A stretch of 7,567 nucleotides of DNA from Chloroflexota bacterium (GCA_009837685.1 VXTA01000059.1:1-7567), one strand, 5' to 3'. Counted from the first letter of the stretch, positions 1 through 7,013 are shown. Made by a program: numbers and translations. The notes: generated by a model from the letters alone, not told the origin.

Positions 1-1095
1 CAATTGACAGTAATCGATGACTTGCGTTAGTTTGTCGCTGGCTTTTTTACGTTCAACATCGTCCTCGATGCGATTTATGGAGAATTCCTGCCTCGACTTG
101 TCGCCATAGGAGTAGAAAAGCACGCAATCGCTGGGCAATCCGTCCCTGCCGGCGCGTCCCGTCTCTTGGTAGTAGCCTTCCAGCGACTTCGGGAGGGAGT
201 AGTGGACTACCAACCGCACGTCTGGCTTGTCAATGCCCATTCCGAACGCGATCGTCGCCACCACAATCGGGAACTTGCCAGCAATGAACTCTTCCTGTGT
301 CCGACGTCGCGCCTCGGCATCCATGCCCGCGTGGTATGGACGAGCCTTCAAGCTGAGACCTTGCAGATCGACTGCAAGTTCTTCAGTCTCTTTGCGTGAG
401 AAGCAGTAGATGATCACCGACTGATTTCTCCGACTCTCCAGCAACTCGACGAGTTGTCCGAACGAGTTGCGCTTTGGGCGAACTTCATAGTTGAGATTCG
501 CTCGGTTGAAGCTGGCGACGAATCGCTGGGGGTTTTGCAGGCCGAGTTGCGTTACGATGTCGTCTCGTACTCGATGTGTCGCTGTCGCAGTCAAGGCGAT
601 GAACGGGACATCTGACATACTTCGACGCAGCGCGCCTAGGCCGCGGTAGTCCGGACGGAAGTCGTGTCCCCACTCGGATATGCAATGTGCCTCGTCAACT
701 GCGACGAGACTTACGTTCAGGCTGTTGAGGAGCGATTGGAAACCATCGAGCGACAATCTTTCTGGTGAAACGTAGAGTATCTTGATCTCGCCACGCAACG
801 CTTCCCCACGAATTCGAACCATCTCCTGATAGGGGAGAGTGCTGTTAATGAATTCTGCCTTGATGCCATTGGCCTTTAATCCGTCGACTTGGTCCTTCAT
901 CAGCGCGATGAGTGGCGAAACGACTAGCGTTATGCCTTCCAATCGCAATGCTGGTAGTTGGTAGCAGAGAGACTTCCCGCCACCAGTGGGCATAATCACC
1001 AGCGAATCGTTGCCGACTAATACGTTGGAGATGATCTCCTCTTGGAGTGGGCGGAAGTGGTCGTAACCGAAGTACTGTTTGAGCAGGTCGAGCAT
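1..1095 (-). CDS. recQ: ATP-dependent DNA helicase RecQ (partial, C-terminus beyond the left edge)
   Basis: Superfamily 2 DNA helicase that unwinds DNA 3' to 5' in recombination and replication-fork repair. The 365 codons visible translate without a stop and contain the whole helicase core in order. These are the RecQ N-terminal motif YFGYDHFRPLQ (residues 8-18), Walker A PTGGGKS (36-42), the DEAH box (134-137) within AVDEAHCISEWGHDFRP, LTATAT (motif III), the motif V stretch AFGMGIDKPDVR, and motif VI YYQETGRAGRDG (308-319). The last residues, DYCQL, look like the first cysteine of the RecQ zinc-binding subdomain, so the rest of that domain and any HRDC domain lie outside the window. The ATG at 1095 is the only ATG/GTG/TTG in frame after the acyl-CoA dehydrogenase stop, and it gives the usual short N-terminus. 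No clear Shine-Dalgarno sequence precedes it. A promoter-like sequence sits about 60 bases upstream, so it may be transcribed separately from the genes behind it. Confidence 0.96.
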   Translation of the reverse strand, partial: MLDLLKQYFGYDHFRPLQEEIISNVLVGNDSLVIMPTGGGKSLCYQLPALRLEGITLVVSPLIALMKDQVDGLKANGIKAEFINSTLPYQEMVRIRGEALRGEIKILYVSPERLSLDGFQSLLNSLNVSLVAVDEAHCISEWGHDFRPDYRGLGALRRSMSDVPFIALTATATHRVRDDIVTQLGLQNPQRFVASFNRANLNYEVRPKRNSFGQLVELLESRRNQSVIIYCFSRKETEELAVDLQGLSLKARPYHAGMDAEARRRTQEEFIAGKFPIVVATIAFGMGIDKPDVRLVVHYSLPKSLEGYYQETGRAGRDGLPSDCVLFYSYGDKSRQEFSINRIEDDVERKKASDKLTQVIDYCQL

Positions 1096-1153
1096 TTGAA
1101 GATGATGTGCAGTCCAGAAGAGTTTTAGCCCACTAGACCATTGTCGTCCATCC

Positions 1154-1181
1154 GTTATCGCACGTAATGTGAGATTGGCAA
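1154..1181 (-). promoter_or_regulatory. Candidate sigma-70-type promoter for recQ
   Basis: Reading the minus strand, TTGCCA (1181-1176, five of six matches to TTGACA) is followed after 16 bases by GATAAC (1159-1154, four of six matches to TATAAT). Transcription would start near 1147, leaving a leader of roughly 50 bases before the recQ ATG. It fills the 99-bp gap between the acyl-CoA dehydrogenase and recQ, where nothing else is evident. The match is by eye and could be chance. Confidence 0.4.
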
Positions 1182-1194
1182 TGATGGCGGCGTT

Positions 1195-2352
1195 TTATTC
1201 GCGATATCGCTCCAGCAACCTGCGCGCGATGACTAGCTTTTGAACTTCGTTGGTGCCTTCGCCGATGATCATGAGCGGGGCGTCGCGGTAGTAGCGCTCG
1301 ACGGGGAAGTCTTTGGTGTAACCGCCGCCGCCGTGTATTCGCATGGCGTCCATTGCTACTTCACCGCATATCTCGCTGGCATAGAGTTTGGCCATGCCAG
1401 CGGCAAGGTCAACGCGTTCACCATCGTCCTTCTTCTGCGCCGCGCTCATGGTCAGCAAACGGGCAGCTTCGATCTTTGTGCCCATCTCGGCAAGTTTCAA
1501 TTGAATCGCTTGATGTTTTGCGATAGGCACACCGAACGCTTCGCGACGCTGCGCGTATGAGATTGCGGCCTCGAACGCGGCGGTCGCTACGCCAACTGCG
1601 CGTGCCGCGACATTGATGCGCCCCGATTCCAAACCGTCCATCACCTGATGGAAACCTCGTCCTTCTTGACCGCCGATGAGGTCCTCTTCGCCGACACGGC
1701 AATCATCGAAAATCAACTCGCCAGTGTCGACTCCGCGGTAACCGAGCTTGTCGATGTGTTGGCCTACAGATAGTCCGGGATTCGGTTTTTGGACTATGAA
1801 GCAACTCATGCCGCGATGCGCTGGATCGGCGTTGGGCTCTGTCTTGGTTAGGACGGCATAGGCGTTGCCATTCTCGGCGTTCGTGATGAACATCTTGCGA
1901 CCGTTGAGGACGTACTCTTCGCCGTCTCTAGTCGCAGTGGTTTGAATACCTTGAACGTCGCTGCCGGCTTCAGGTTCGGTCAGACCCAGCCCGCCTCGAA
2001 TCTCGCCTGTCGCCATTCCCGGCAAGATGCGCTGTTTCTGGTCTTCGGTGCCGTGCTCGGTGATGATCGCCGACATCAGGAGATGCGTGCCGATGGGCCC
2101 GCATACGCTCATCCAACCTTTGCTGAGCTCCTCGAAGATGATGGCGAGGGTTACGTGATCGAGACCGAGTCCACCGTATTTTTCAGGGATCGTGATCCCG
2201 AAGAGACCCATCTCCCGCATTGTGTCGATGAGTTCGGCAGGGTATATGTCGTCGTGGTCGTAACGGGATGCGACCGGTTCTACATCTTTTCGAACGAACT
2301 CTCGAACGAGGTTGATGATTTGGGAACGTGCTTCTTCTGAGATAGACGACAT
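1195..2352 (-). CDS. Acyl-CoA dehydrogenase (FAD-dependent)
   Basis: Cytoplasmic flavoenzyme that introduces an alpha-beta double bond into an acyl-CoA thioester and passes electrons to an electron-transfer flavoprotein. At 385 residues it has the usual family length. Visible signatures are the substrate/FAD segment LGLTEPEAGSDV (122-133), the middle beta domain with NGRKMFITNAENG (150-162), RREAFGVPIAKHQAIQ (269-284), and the C-terminal signature GGGGYTKDFPVERYYRDA (341-358). The candidate catalytic base is Glu365 in IGEGTNEVQ, the position equivalent to Glu376 of medium-chain acyl-CoA dehydrogenase, so it is not of the isovaleryl type that uses a different glutamate. The chain-length preference cannot be read from sequence. 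It begins 55 bp after the LiaF-like gene, in the same direction, with an inverted repeat in between. The only purine-rich ribosome site (AAAAGG) is spaced rather far (12 bases) from the ATG and overlaps that repeat. It could be the last gene of the hydroxylase operon or a separate unit. Confidence 0.95.
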   Translation of the reverse strand: MSSISEEARSQIINLVREFVRKDVEPVASRYDHDDIYPAELIDTMREMGLFGITIPEKYGGLGLDHVTLAIIFEELSKGWMSVCGPIGTHLLMSAIITEHGTEDQKQRILPGMATGEIRGGLGLTEPEAGSDVQGIQTTATRDGEEYVLNGRKMFITNAENGNAYAVLTKTEPNADPAHRGMSCFIVQKPNPGLSVGQHIDKLGYRGVDTGELIFDDCRVGEEDLIGGQEGRGFHQVMDGLESGRINVAARAVGVATAAFEAAISYAQRREAFGVPIAKHQAIQLKLAEMGTKIEAARLLTMSAAQKKDDGERVDLAAGMAKLYASEICGEVAMDAMRIHGGGGYTKDFPVERYYRDAPLMIIGEGTNEVQKLVIARRLLERYRE

Positions 2353-2358
2353 ATTTTG

Positions 2359-2388
2359 AGCATACCTTTTGGGATCGATAGGTATGCT
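2359..2388. repeat. Perfect 8-bp inverted repeat just upstream of the acyl-CoA dehydrogenase start
   Basis: AGCATACC (2359-2366) and GGTATGCT (2381-2388) are perfect inverted copies separated by 14 bp, so the arm centres are 22 bp apart, about two helical turns. The nearer arm ends 6 bases before the ATG at 2352 and covers the only candidate ribosome site. It could be an operator for a dimeric repressor, or an RNA stem that hides the ribosome site. As a terminator for the gene behind it, it is poor, because no T-run follows on the transcribed strand. Confidence 0.5.
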
Positions 2389-2407
2389 TGGCTAGCGTTA
2401 ATGGCGG

Positions 2408-3130
2408 CTAGTCGTCGATCGCCAAACTGGCCATTGTGAGACTGCCAGTGATCACTAGATGCGGGGTGTCGGAAGTTGAAGCATTGCGAGTTCGCTTGTC
2501 TTCTGATTCGCCCATTGTGACATCGGTTTCCATGGCAACGGCCCAGTCAGATGGAACTCGCAGATTCAGTCCGGCCATCGTGAGGGAAACATCTAAAGTA
2601 GCGGGTTGGTTCACGATGATGGCATCGCTGAGGTCCAAATTCTCGTTACCCAAAGTTACATTCACGGTACCACCAGCGAAATCGCTGGTTTCAACTCGTT
2701 CGTTGGTTTCGCCCAATGTGCAAGAGATGCTAACTTCGCCTTCGGTTGTGGTAGTCGAACTTCCGCTTTTGGCATTCGAGTTTCCGCTGGCATTGCGCTT
2801 GCTTTTACGTGACCGGCGGCGAGTTCCACCGAAGATAATGGCGGCACCTACGACGATGAGGATTACCGGCCAGAATCTATAGGCGTCAACACCGAGATTA
2901 CTGAGAAGCAGGAACAGGCCGACTAGGATCAGCACGATAGGGAAGAATACCTGTCGGAATCTCTTGGTTATCAAGATTCCTATGCCGAATGCGATTAACG
3001 CGATCGAAGCGGCCCATCCGATGATTTCCCCGAAATCGAGGACATCTAGGGTATCGAGGAGGAATAATCCTCCCAATGCGATAACTACCAGGCCGCCGAT
3101 AAGGCGGCCTGTTCCGATGTTCGTATCCAC
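2408..3130 (-). CDS. LiaF-like membrane protein (four N-terminal TM helices, beta-repeat C-terminal domain)
   Basis: Predicted integral membrane protein resembling the LiaI/LiaF (YvqF, DUF5668-type) family. In Firmicutes such proteins modulate cell-envelope stress signalling; the role here is unknown. From the GTG at 3130 it has 240 residues. Four hydrophobic helices lie at about 10-28, 36-54, 62-79 and 86-102, followed by a basic linker TRRRSRKSKR and a Ser/Thr-rich stretch. The C-terminal domain (about 131-240) is beta-rich and contains LRVPSDWAV, comparable to the 'P..W.V' segment of LiaF. The FGG motifs usual in the family are replaced by T(L/M)(G/A) turns. It follows the FAD subunit in the same direction. 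The open frame also reaches a TTG at 3175, which would overlap the FAD subunit by 32 bases. I chose the GTG because it leaves a 13-base gap and begins just before the first helix. Neither start has a convincing ribosome site. The family assignment is fairly sure, the start is not. Confidence 0.82.
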   Translation of the reverse strand: MDTNIGTGRLIGGLVVIALGGLFLLDTLDVLDFGEIIGWAASIALIAFGIGILITKRFRQVFFPIVLILVGLFLLLSNLGVDAYRFWPVILIVVGAAIIFGGTRRRSRKSKRNASGNSNAKSGSSTTTTEGEVSISCTLGETNERVETSDFAGGTVNVTLGNENLDLSDAIIVNQPATLDVSLTMAGLNLRVPSDWAVAMETDVTMGESEDKRTRNASTSDTPHLVITGSLTMASLAIDD

Positions 3131-3143
3131 CTGTGATTTGCTT

Positions 3144-4031
3144 TCAGCCAGACGCGCGTTCCATTGCGAGCGCAATGGCGCGTTCGGTGTAGACCTTGGT
3201 CATCGCCTCGCGGTATTCGGCCGAGGCGTGAACGTCGTCGTTGAACAGTCCCGCGAGTTCGGCTCCGCCCCGCTGGGCGGCGCGTGCGATCACGTTGGAG
3301 GTGAGTTCTTTACCGACCAAGATGCGTTCGGCCCGTCGCGACCTCACGGCGTGCGGTCCGGCTCCAGTAATCCCGATTCGTGCCGCGGTGCACATCCCAC
3401 CTGCATCGATCGATATCGCGGCTGCGACACCTACGATGGCGTAGTGAGACGCCTTGTTGGCGAGTTTCACGTATGCGGATCCGCTGCCGTCACCTGACGC
3501 TGCGCAAGATACCCCTGTCAGTACTTCGTTAGCTCGAAGCGCGGTCTCGAGGTAGCCGCGGAAGAACCGGTCGCAGGAGATCGTTCGGTCTGATCGGGCG
3601 GAGGATGCGTGGATCTGGAAATCCAGCGCAACGGCGACTGCAGGCAGGTCACCCGCGGGGTCGGCGTGCGCCAAGGATCCGCCAATGGTGCCCCAGTTCC
3701 GCACCTGCGTGTCGGCTACTTGGGCCGCGGCTTCGGAGATCGCCTGAGCTTTCGAGTTGACCAAGTCTGATGTGATCAGTTCGTGATACGTCGTCATCGA
3801 GCCGATCATCAGACCGCCGTCGTCGGTTTCGCTGATGCCTTTAAGGTCGTCGATGTTGCGCAGGTCAACGATGGCCTGTGGCGATGCGATCCGCAACTTC
3901 ATCATCGGGATGAGCGAGTGACCGCCGGCCAGCAACTTGGCATCGCCGCGGTATCTCGACAGCGCTTGCGAAGCTTCACGAACCGTTGCGGGCGCGTGGT
4001 ATGCGAAAGGATCTGTTACTCCGGTTGTCAT
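3144..4031 (-). CDS. coxM: FAD-binding (medium) subunit of a CO dehydrogenase/xanthine dehydrogenase-family molybdenum hydroxylase
   Basis: Flavoprotein subunit of the heterotrimeric molybdenum hydroxylase. It takes electrons from the [2Fe-2S] subunit and hands them to the external acceptor. The 295 residues match the usual length of CoxM/CutM proteins. The two FAD-binding motifs of the family are clear: AGGHSL (35-40) near the N-terminus and TIGGSLAHADPAGDLP (115-130). The C-terminal third (roughly 180-290), including RIGITGAGPHAVR, fits the CO dehydrogenase flavoprotein C-terminal domain. The ATG at 4031 lies 2 bases after the large-subunit stop and is preceded by AAGGGG about 9 bases upstream, so the three subunits are surely co-transcribed. 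Its first twelve bases are identical to those of the large subunit. The symbol is used by homology only, since CO as substrate is doubtful given the large-subunit active site. Confidence 0.95.
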   Translation of the reverse strand: MTTGVTDPFAYHAPATVREASQALSRYRGDAKLLAGGHSLIPMMKLRIASPQAIVDLRNIDDLKGISETDDGGLMIGSMTTYHELITSDLVNSKAQAISEAAAQVADTQVRNWGTIGGSLAHADPAGDLPAVAVALDFQIHASSARSDRTISCDRFFRGYLETALRANEVLTGVSCAASGDGSGSAYVKLANKASHYAIVGVAAAISIDAGGMCTAARIGITGAGPHAVRSRRAERILVGKELTSNVIARAAQRGGAELAGLFNDDVHASAEYREAMTKVYTERAIALAMERASG

Positions 4032-4033
4032 GT

Positions 4034-6433
4034 TCAGTTACCCCTTCTCGCTGCTGCCGAACGGCGTGCTCGACGTTCCTCTTTGGCGTCCTGAATGGTG
4101 CGCCACATCCTCTCTGGACTCAATGGCATGTTCAAGTGCTTCACGCCCAAGTGCTTGAGCGCATCGACCGCGGCGTTCACAACTGCCGGCGATGCGGCGA
4201 TCGTTCCAGTTTCGCCTGCGCCTTTAGCTCCTAGCGCGTTAACCGTCGTAGGTGTGACGGTTCGACCCGTCTCGAAAGTCGGGAAGTCTTCAGCGGTCGG
4301 AACTGCGTAGTCCATCATGCTTCCGGTCAACAGCTGACCGTCGTCCGAGTAGACGGCGCATTCTTGGAGAGCCTGTCCGACGCCTTGTGCGATGCCGCCG
4401 TGCACCATGCCGTCCACGATCATCGGGTTGATGACGTTGCCGACGTCGTCAATAGCGACGTAGCGGTTGAGCTTCGTCTCACCAGTCACTTCGTCGATTT
4501 CGATAACTGCGATGTGAGTACCGAACGGCCAGGTGAAGTTCTGCGGGTCGAAGAAGCTAACAGCTTCGAGTCCGGGTTCAAGTCCGTCCGGAAGGTTTTT
4601 CGCCCAGTAGGCACCTAGAGCTACGTCGCCCCAGGGTATTTCGCGTTCCTGGATGTCTTCTACGTAGAACGTGCCGTTCTCGAACCGGACCTGTTTGGCA
4701 TCGACACCCATTTCGTGGGCGGCGATCTTCTTGGCCTTCTCGATGACCTTGTCCAAGCTCATCATCAGGGCTTGTCCGCCGACAGCGAGGGAGCGGCTTC
4801 CGAAGGTGCCAGTTCCGAACTGGTGTCGCTCGGTGTCGCCGTGCACGACCTCGATGTTCTGCATGGGAACGCCAAGACGGGATGACGTTATCTGGGCCAA
4901 GGTGGTCTCGTGGCCTTGTCCGTGCGGCGAAGTGCCGGTGAAGACGGTGACCGTTCCGGTCGGGTGGACTCGGACGGTGCTCGACTCCCACAGACCTGCG
5001 CCTGCGCCCAATGCGCCTGCAACGGCAGATGGCGCCATGCCGCAAATCTCGATGTAGGTCGAAAATCCAACGCCTAGCAAGCGGCCTTCGCGACGAGCGT
5101 CGCGTTGCTCTTGCCGGAACGCTTGGTAGTCGAACTTGTCGAGTGCGGCTGCTAGCGCGCCTTGGTAGTTGCCGGAGTCGTATGTGACACCGATCGGCAT
5201 GTCGTGCCCGCGCTTGAATGGTCGGACAAAGTTGCGACGACGAACGCCGAGAACGTCTCGCCCGATCTCGTGGGCGTAGCGCTCCATCATACGCTCGACG
5301 ACGTAAGTCGCCTCTGGACGTCCGGCGCCGCGATACGCGTCAACTGGCGTCGTGTTGGTGAATACGCCCTTGACTTGACAGGACAGGTTCTCGAACTTGT
5401 AGCATCCACCGAGCATCAACCCGAACAGGATGGTCGGTATTGCCGGAGCGAACGTCGAGAGGTATCCGCCCAAGTTGGCGTAGACGTGGACCTTGAGACC
5501 GGTTACGATGCCGTCACTGGTGCCACAGATCTCGGCATCCGCGATGTGGTCGCGACCGTGTGTCGTGGCTACGTAGTTCTCGGTACGGCTTTCGATCCAC
5601 TTGACTGGACGCTCGAGGTTTTTGGCGATGATGCCGCAGATCACTTCCTCGGCGTAGAGGTAGAGCTTGCAGCCGAAACCTCCGCCGACGTCAGGTGCGA
5701 TCACTCTGACTTTGTGTTCGGGATGACCCGTAACTAGTGCGAAGAGCAGACGTACCAAGTGCGGGATCTGCGTTGAGGTCCAGATGGTCAGCTGCTCGGT
5801 GCCGGCGTTGTAGTCGGCCATGATTCCGCGCGCTTCCATCGGGTTGGGTATCAAGCGTTGGTTGACGATGCGCTCGCTGACGACGACATCGGCTTCTGCC
5901 GCTGCCGCGTCGTAATCTCCGGCTCCAACAGCCCAGTCGAACGCGAGGTTGCCTGGAGCGTCGTCGTGGACGACGGGTGCGCCGTCGGCAGTTGCTTGTT
6001 CGGCGTCAGTAACGGCGTCCAGCGGTTCGTAGTCGACTTCGACTAGTGCAACGGCGTCTGAAGCGGCGGCGGGTGAACTTCCCACAACTGCCGCGACCGC
6101 GTCGCCGACGTAACGGACTTTCTCGATTGCGAGAGGCGGATGTTCTGGCGCCTTCATCCCAGTCGCTTCTTCGTCGAGCAACCAGCCTGCGGGCAGACTT
6201 CCGAGCTGTTCGGAAAGGTCGGCGCCTGTAAATACGGCGACAACGCCGGGCGCGTTGGCCGCAGCGGAGACATCGATGTTGTTTATTTTTGCGTGCCCGT
6301 ATGGGCTTCGGACAATAGCGATGTGCAGAAGTCCGGGTAATCGAAGATCGTCGACGTACTGGCCTCTCCCGGTGATCAGCGCCTGATCTTCGACGCGCTT
6401 GACCTCCTGGCCAATGAGTGTTCCGGTTGTCAT
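4034..6433 (-). CDS. coxL: Molybdopterin-binding large subunit, form II CoxL-like / xanthine dehydrogenase family
   Basis: Catalytic subunit that binds the molybdopterin cofactor and hydroxylates the substrate with water-derived oxygen. Residues 1-140 form the N-terminal aldehyde oxidase/xanthine dehydrogenase a/b hammerhead domain (GQYVDDLRLPGLLHIAIVRS), and the rest is the molybdopterin-binding region. Cofactor motifs are GGGFGCK (250-256), HGQGHET (504-510) and GTGTFGSRS (540-548). The active-site loop is AYRGAGR (366-372). The candidate catalytic glutamate is Glu741 in KGAGETG. In canonical form I CO dehydrogenase the loop is AYRCSFR, with a cysteine that carries the copper-sulfur bridge; here Gly369 stands in its place. 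That defines form II, for which CO oxidation is disputed and other substrates (aldehydes, heterocycles, organic acids) are likely. At 799 residues the length is normal. There is no signal peptide, so it is cytoplasmic. The C-terminus ends in a basic tail (about 784-799). A strong ribosome site supports the ATG at 6433. Confidence 0.96.
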   Translation of the reverse strand: MTTGTLIGQEVKRVEDQALITGRGQYVDDLRLPGLLHIAIVRSPYGHAKINNIDVSAAANAPGVVAVFTGADLSEQLGSLPAGWLLDEEATGMKAPEHPPLAIEKVRYVGDAVAAVVGSSPAAASDAVALVEVDYEPLDAVTDAEQATADGAPVVHDDAPGNLAFDWAVGAGDYDAAAAEADVVVSERIVNQRLIPNPMEARGIMADYNAGTEQLTIWTSTQIPHLVRLLFALVTGHPEHKVRVIAPDVGGGFGCKLYLYAEEVICGIIAKNLERPVKWIESRTENYVATTHGRDHIADAEICGTSDGIVTGLKVHVYANLGGYLSTFAPAIPTILFGLMLGGCYKFENLSCQVKGVFTNTTPVDAYRGAGRPEATYVVERMMERYAHEIGRDVLGVRRRNFVRPFKRGHDMPIGVTYDSGNYQGALAAALDKFDYQAFRQEQRDARREGRLLGVGFSTYIEICGMAPSAVAGALGAGAGLWESSTVRVHPTGTVTVFTGTSPHGQGHETTLAQITSSRLGVPMQNIEVVHGDTERHQFGTGTFGSRSLAVGGQALMMSLDKVIEKAKKIAAHEMGVDAKQVRFENGTFYVEDIQEREIPWGDVALGAYWAKNLPDGLEPGLEAVSFFDPQNFTWPFGTHIAVIEIDEVTGETKLNRYVAIDDVGNVINPMIVDGMVHGGIAQGVGQALQECAVYSDDGQLLTGSMMDYAVPTAEDFPTFETGRTVTPTTVNALGAKGAGETGTIAASPAVVNAAVDALKHLGVKHLNMPLSPERMWRTIQDAKEERRARRSAAARRGN

Positions 6434-6435
6434 AT

Positions 6436-6909
6436 CTACTCACCTCCCGAGATCGTAGCTGCGTGTTGAACGGCTGCGACGATGTTGTGATATCCGGTGC
6501 ACCGGCACAAGTTGCCTCGCAGACCGCTTCTAATCTCTGCTTCGGATGGGGAAGGATTGCGCTCCAGAATTTGGACTGCCGTGATCATCATCCCTGGAGT
6601 GCAGAATCCGCACTGCAGGCCGTGTTTCTCACGGAACGCCTCTTGGATCGGATGGAGGTCGCCGTTCGATGCCAAGCCTTCGACGGTGGTGACTTTGCAA
6701 CCATCGGCTTGGACTGCGAACATGGTGCAGGATTTCGTGGCGTTGCCGTCTACTAGGACGGTGCACGCGCCACAGCTGCTCGTATCGCAACCGACGTGCG
6801 TGCCAGTGAGATCCAAGACGTCCCTCAACAGTTGCGACAACAACGTTCTGGAGGGCACTTGTAATCGGTGCTCCGTCCCGTTGATGGTGATCGACAATTC
6901 TTGATTCAT
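6436..6909 (-). CDS. coxS: [2Fe-2S] small subunit of the molybdenum hydroxylase
   Basis: Electron-transfer subunit carrying two [2Fe-2S] clusters between the molybdenum site and FAD. With the start at 6909 it has 157 residues, typical of CoxS. Cys41, Cys46, Cys49 and Cys61 (VGCDTSSCGACTVLVDG and the following SC) form the plant-ferredoxin-like cluster. Cys100, Cys103, Cys135 and Cys137 (QCGFCTPGM and NLCRCTGYHNI) form the helical-domain cluster nearest the molybdenum. All eight ligands are present, so it looks functional. A GTG at 6924 would add five residues, but AGGAG at 6921-6917 lies inside that extension, exactly 7 bases before the ATG at 6909, so the ATG is preferred. It is the first gene of the S-L-M operon, with the divergent coxG-like gene 104 bp upstream. 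Its last codons contain the ribosome site of the large subunit, which suggests translational coupling. Confidence 0.96.
   Translation of the reverse strand: MNQELSITINGTEHRLQVPSRTLLSQLLRDVLDLTGTHVGCDTSSCGACTVLVDGNATKSCTMFAVQADGCKVTTVEGLASNGDLHPIQEAFREKHGLQCGFCTPGMMITAVQILERNPSPSEAEIRSGLRGNLCRCTGYHNIVAAVQHAATISGGE
6440..6447 (-). promoter_or_regulatory. Strong ribosome binding site of the large subunit
   Basis: GGAGGTGA, a near-perfect anti-16S match, ends 6 bases before the ATG at 6433. It is encoded within the last codons of the small subunit (Gly-Gly-Glu), so translation of the two is probably coupled. It fixes the start of the large subunit. Confidence 0.85.
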
Positions 6910-6916
6910 GAGCCCG

Positions 6917-6921
6917 CTCCT
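6917..6921 (-). promoter_or_regulatory. Ribosome binding site that decides the small-subunit start
   Basis: AGGAG followed by a 7-base spacer before the ATG at 6909. Because it lies downstream of the alternative GTG at 6924, it favours the shorter 157-residue protein. Confidence 0.8.
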
Positions 6922-7000
6922 CACGTTATGATGGACTATGCAAACTGAAGCAAGTTTATCCGAAAATGTGGTGCGCGTCGAAGCGGAAACGCCATTTTTC

Positions 7001-7006
7001 GAGGGA
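7001..7006 (+). promoter_or_regulatory. Ribosome binding site that decides the coxG start
   Basis: GAGGGA followed by a 7-base spacer before the GTG at 7014. A TGA in the same frame at 7008-7010 rules out any earlier start, so the GTG is well supported. Confidence 0.8.
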
Positions 7007-7013
7007 TTGAGTC

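Larger units (their letters stand above)
6910..7013. promoter_or_regulatory. Divergent intergenic region between the hydroxylase operon and the coxG-like gene
   Basis: This 104-bp stretch must hold, or adjoin, promoters for both directions. On the minus strand a weak pair is TTCGAC (6982-6977) and GATAAA (6960-6955) with a 16-base spacer. An alternative is TTGCTT with CATAAC 17 bases further on, but that leaves almost no leader. No clear plus-strand promoter can be picked by eye. An open frame of 45 codons (6938-7075, plus strand) runs through it into the start of coxG, without a ribosome site. No obvious operator palindrome was seen. The shared position suggests common regulation of the enzyme and its CoxG partner, which is inference. 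Confidence 0.35.

Noticed and set aside
166..409. Small plus-strand open frames at the left edge
   Set aside because: They are antisense to the RecQ helicase motifs V and VI, which translate perfectly on the minus strand.
2359..2388. Rho-independent terminator for the LiaF-like gene
   Set aside because: The 14-base loop is long, the stem is not GC-rich and no T-run follows it on the minus strand; an operator or RNA stem over the start site fits better.
5162..5737. 191-codon open frame on the plus strand inside the large-subunit gene
   Set aside because: It lies wholly antisense to a well-supported gene with all its motifs, has no ribosome site and resembles no known family. Similar antisense frames occur at 2436-2882 and 2964-3497 and are treated the same way.
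6910..6924. GTG at 6924 as start of the small subunit
   Set aside because: The strong AGGAG site lies downstream of it, at ideal distance from the ATG at 6909.
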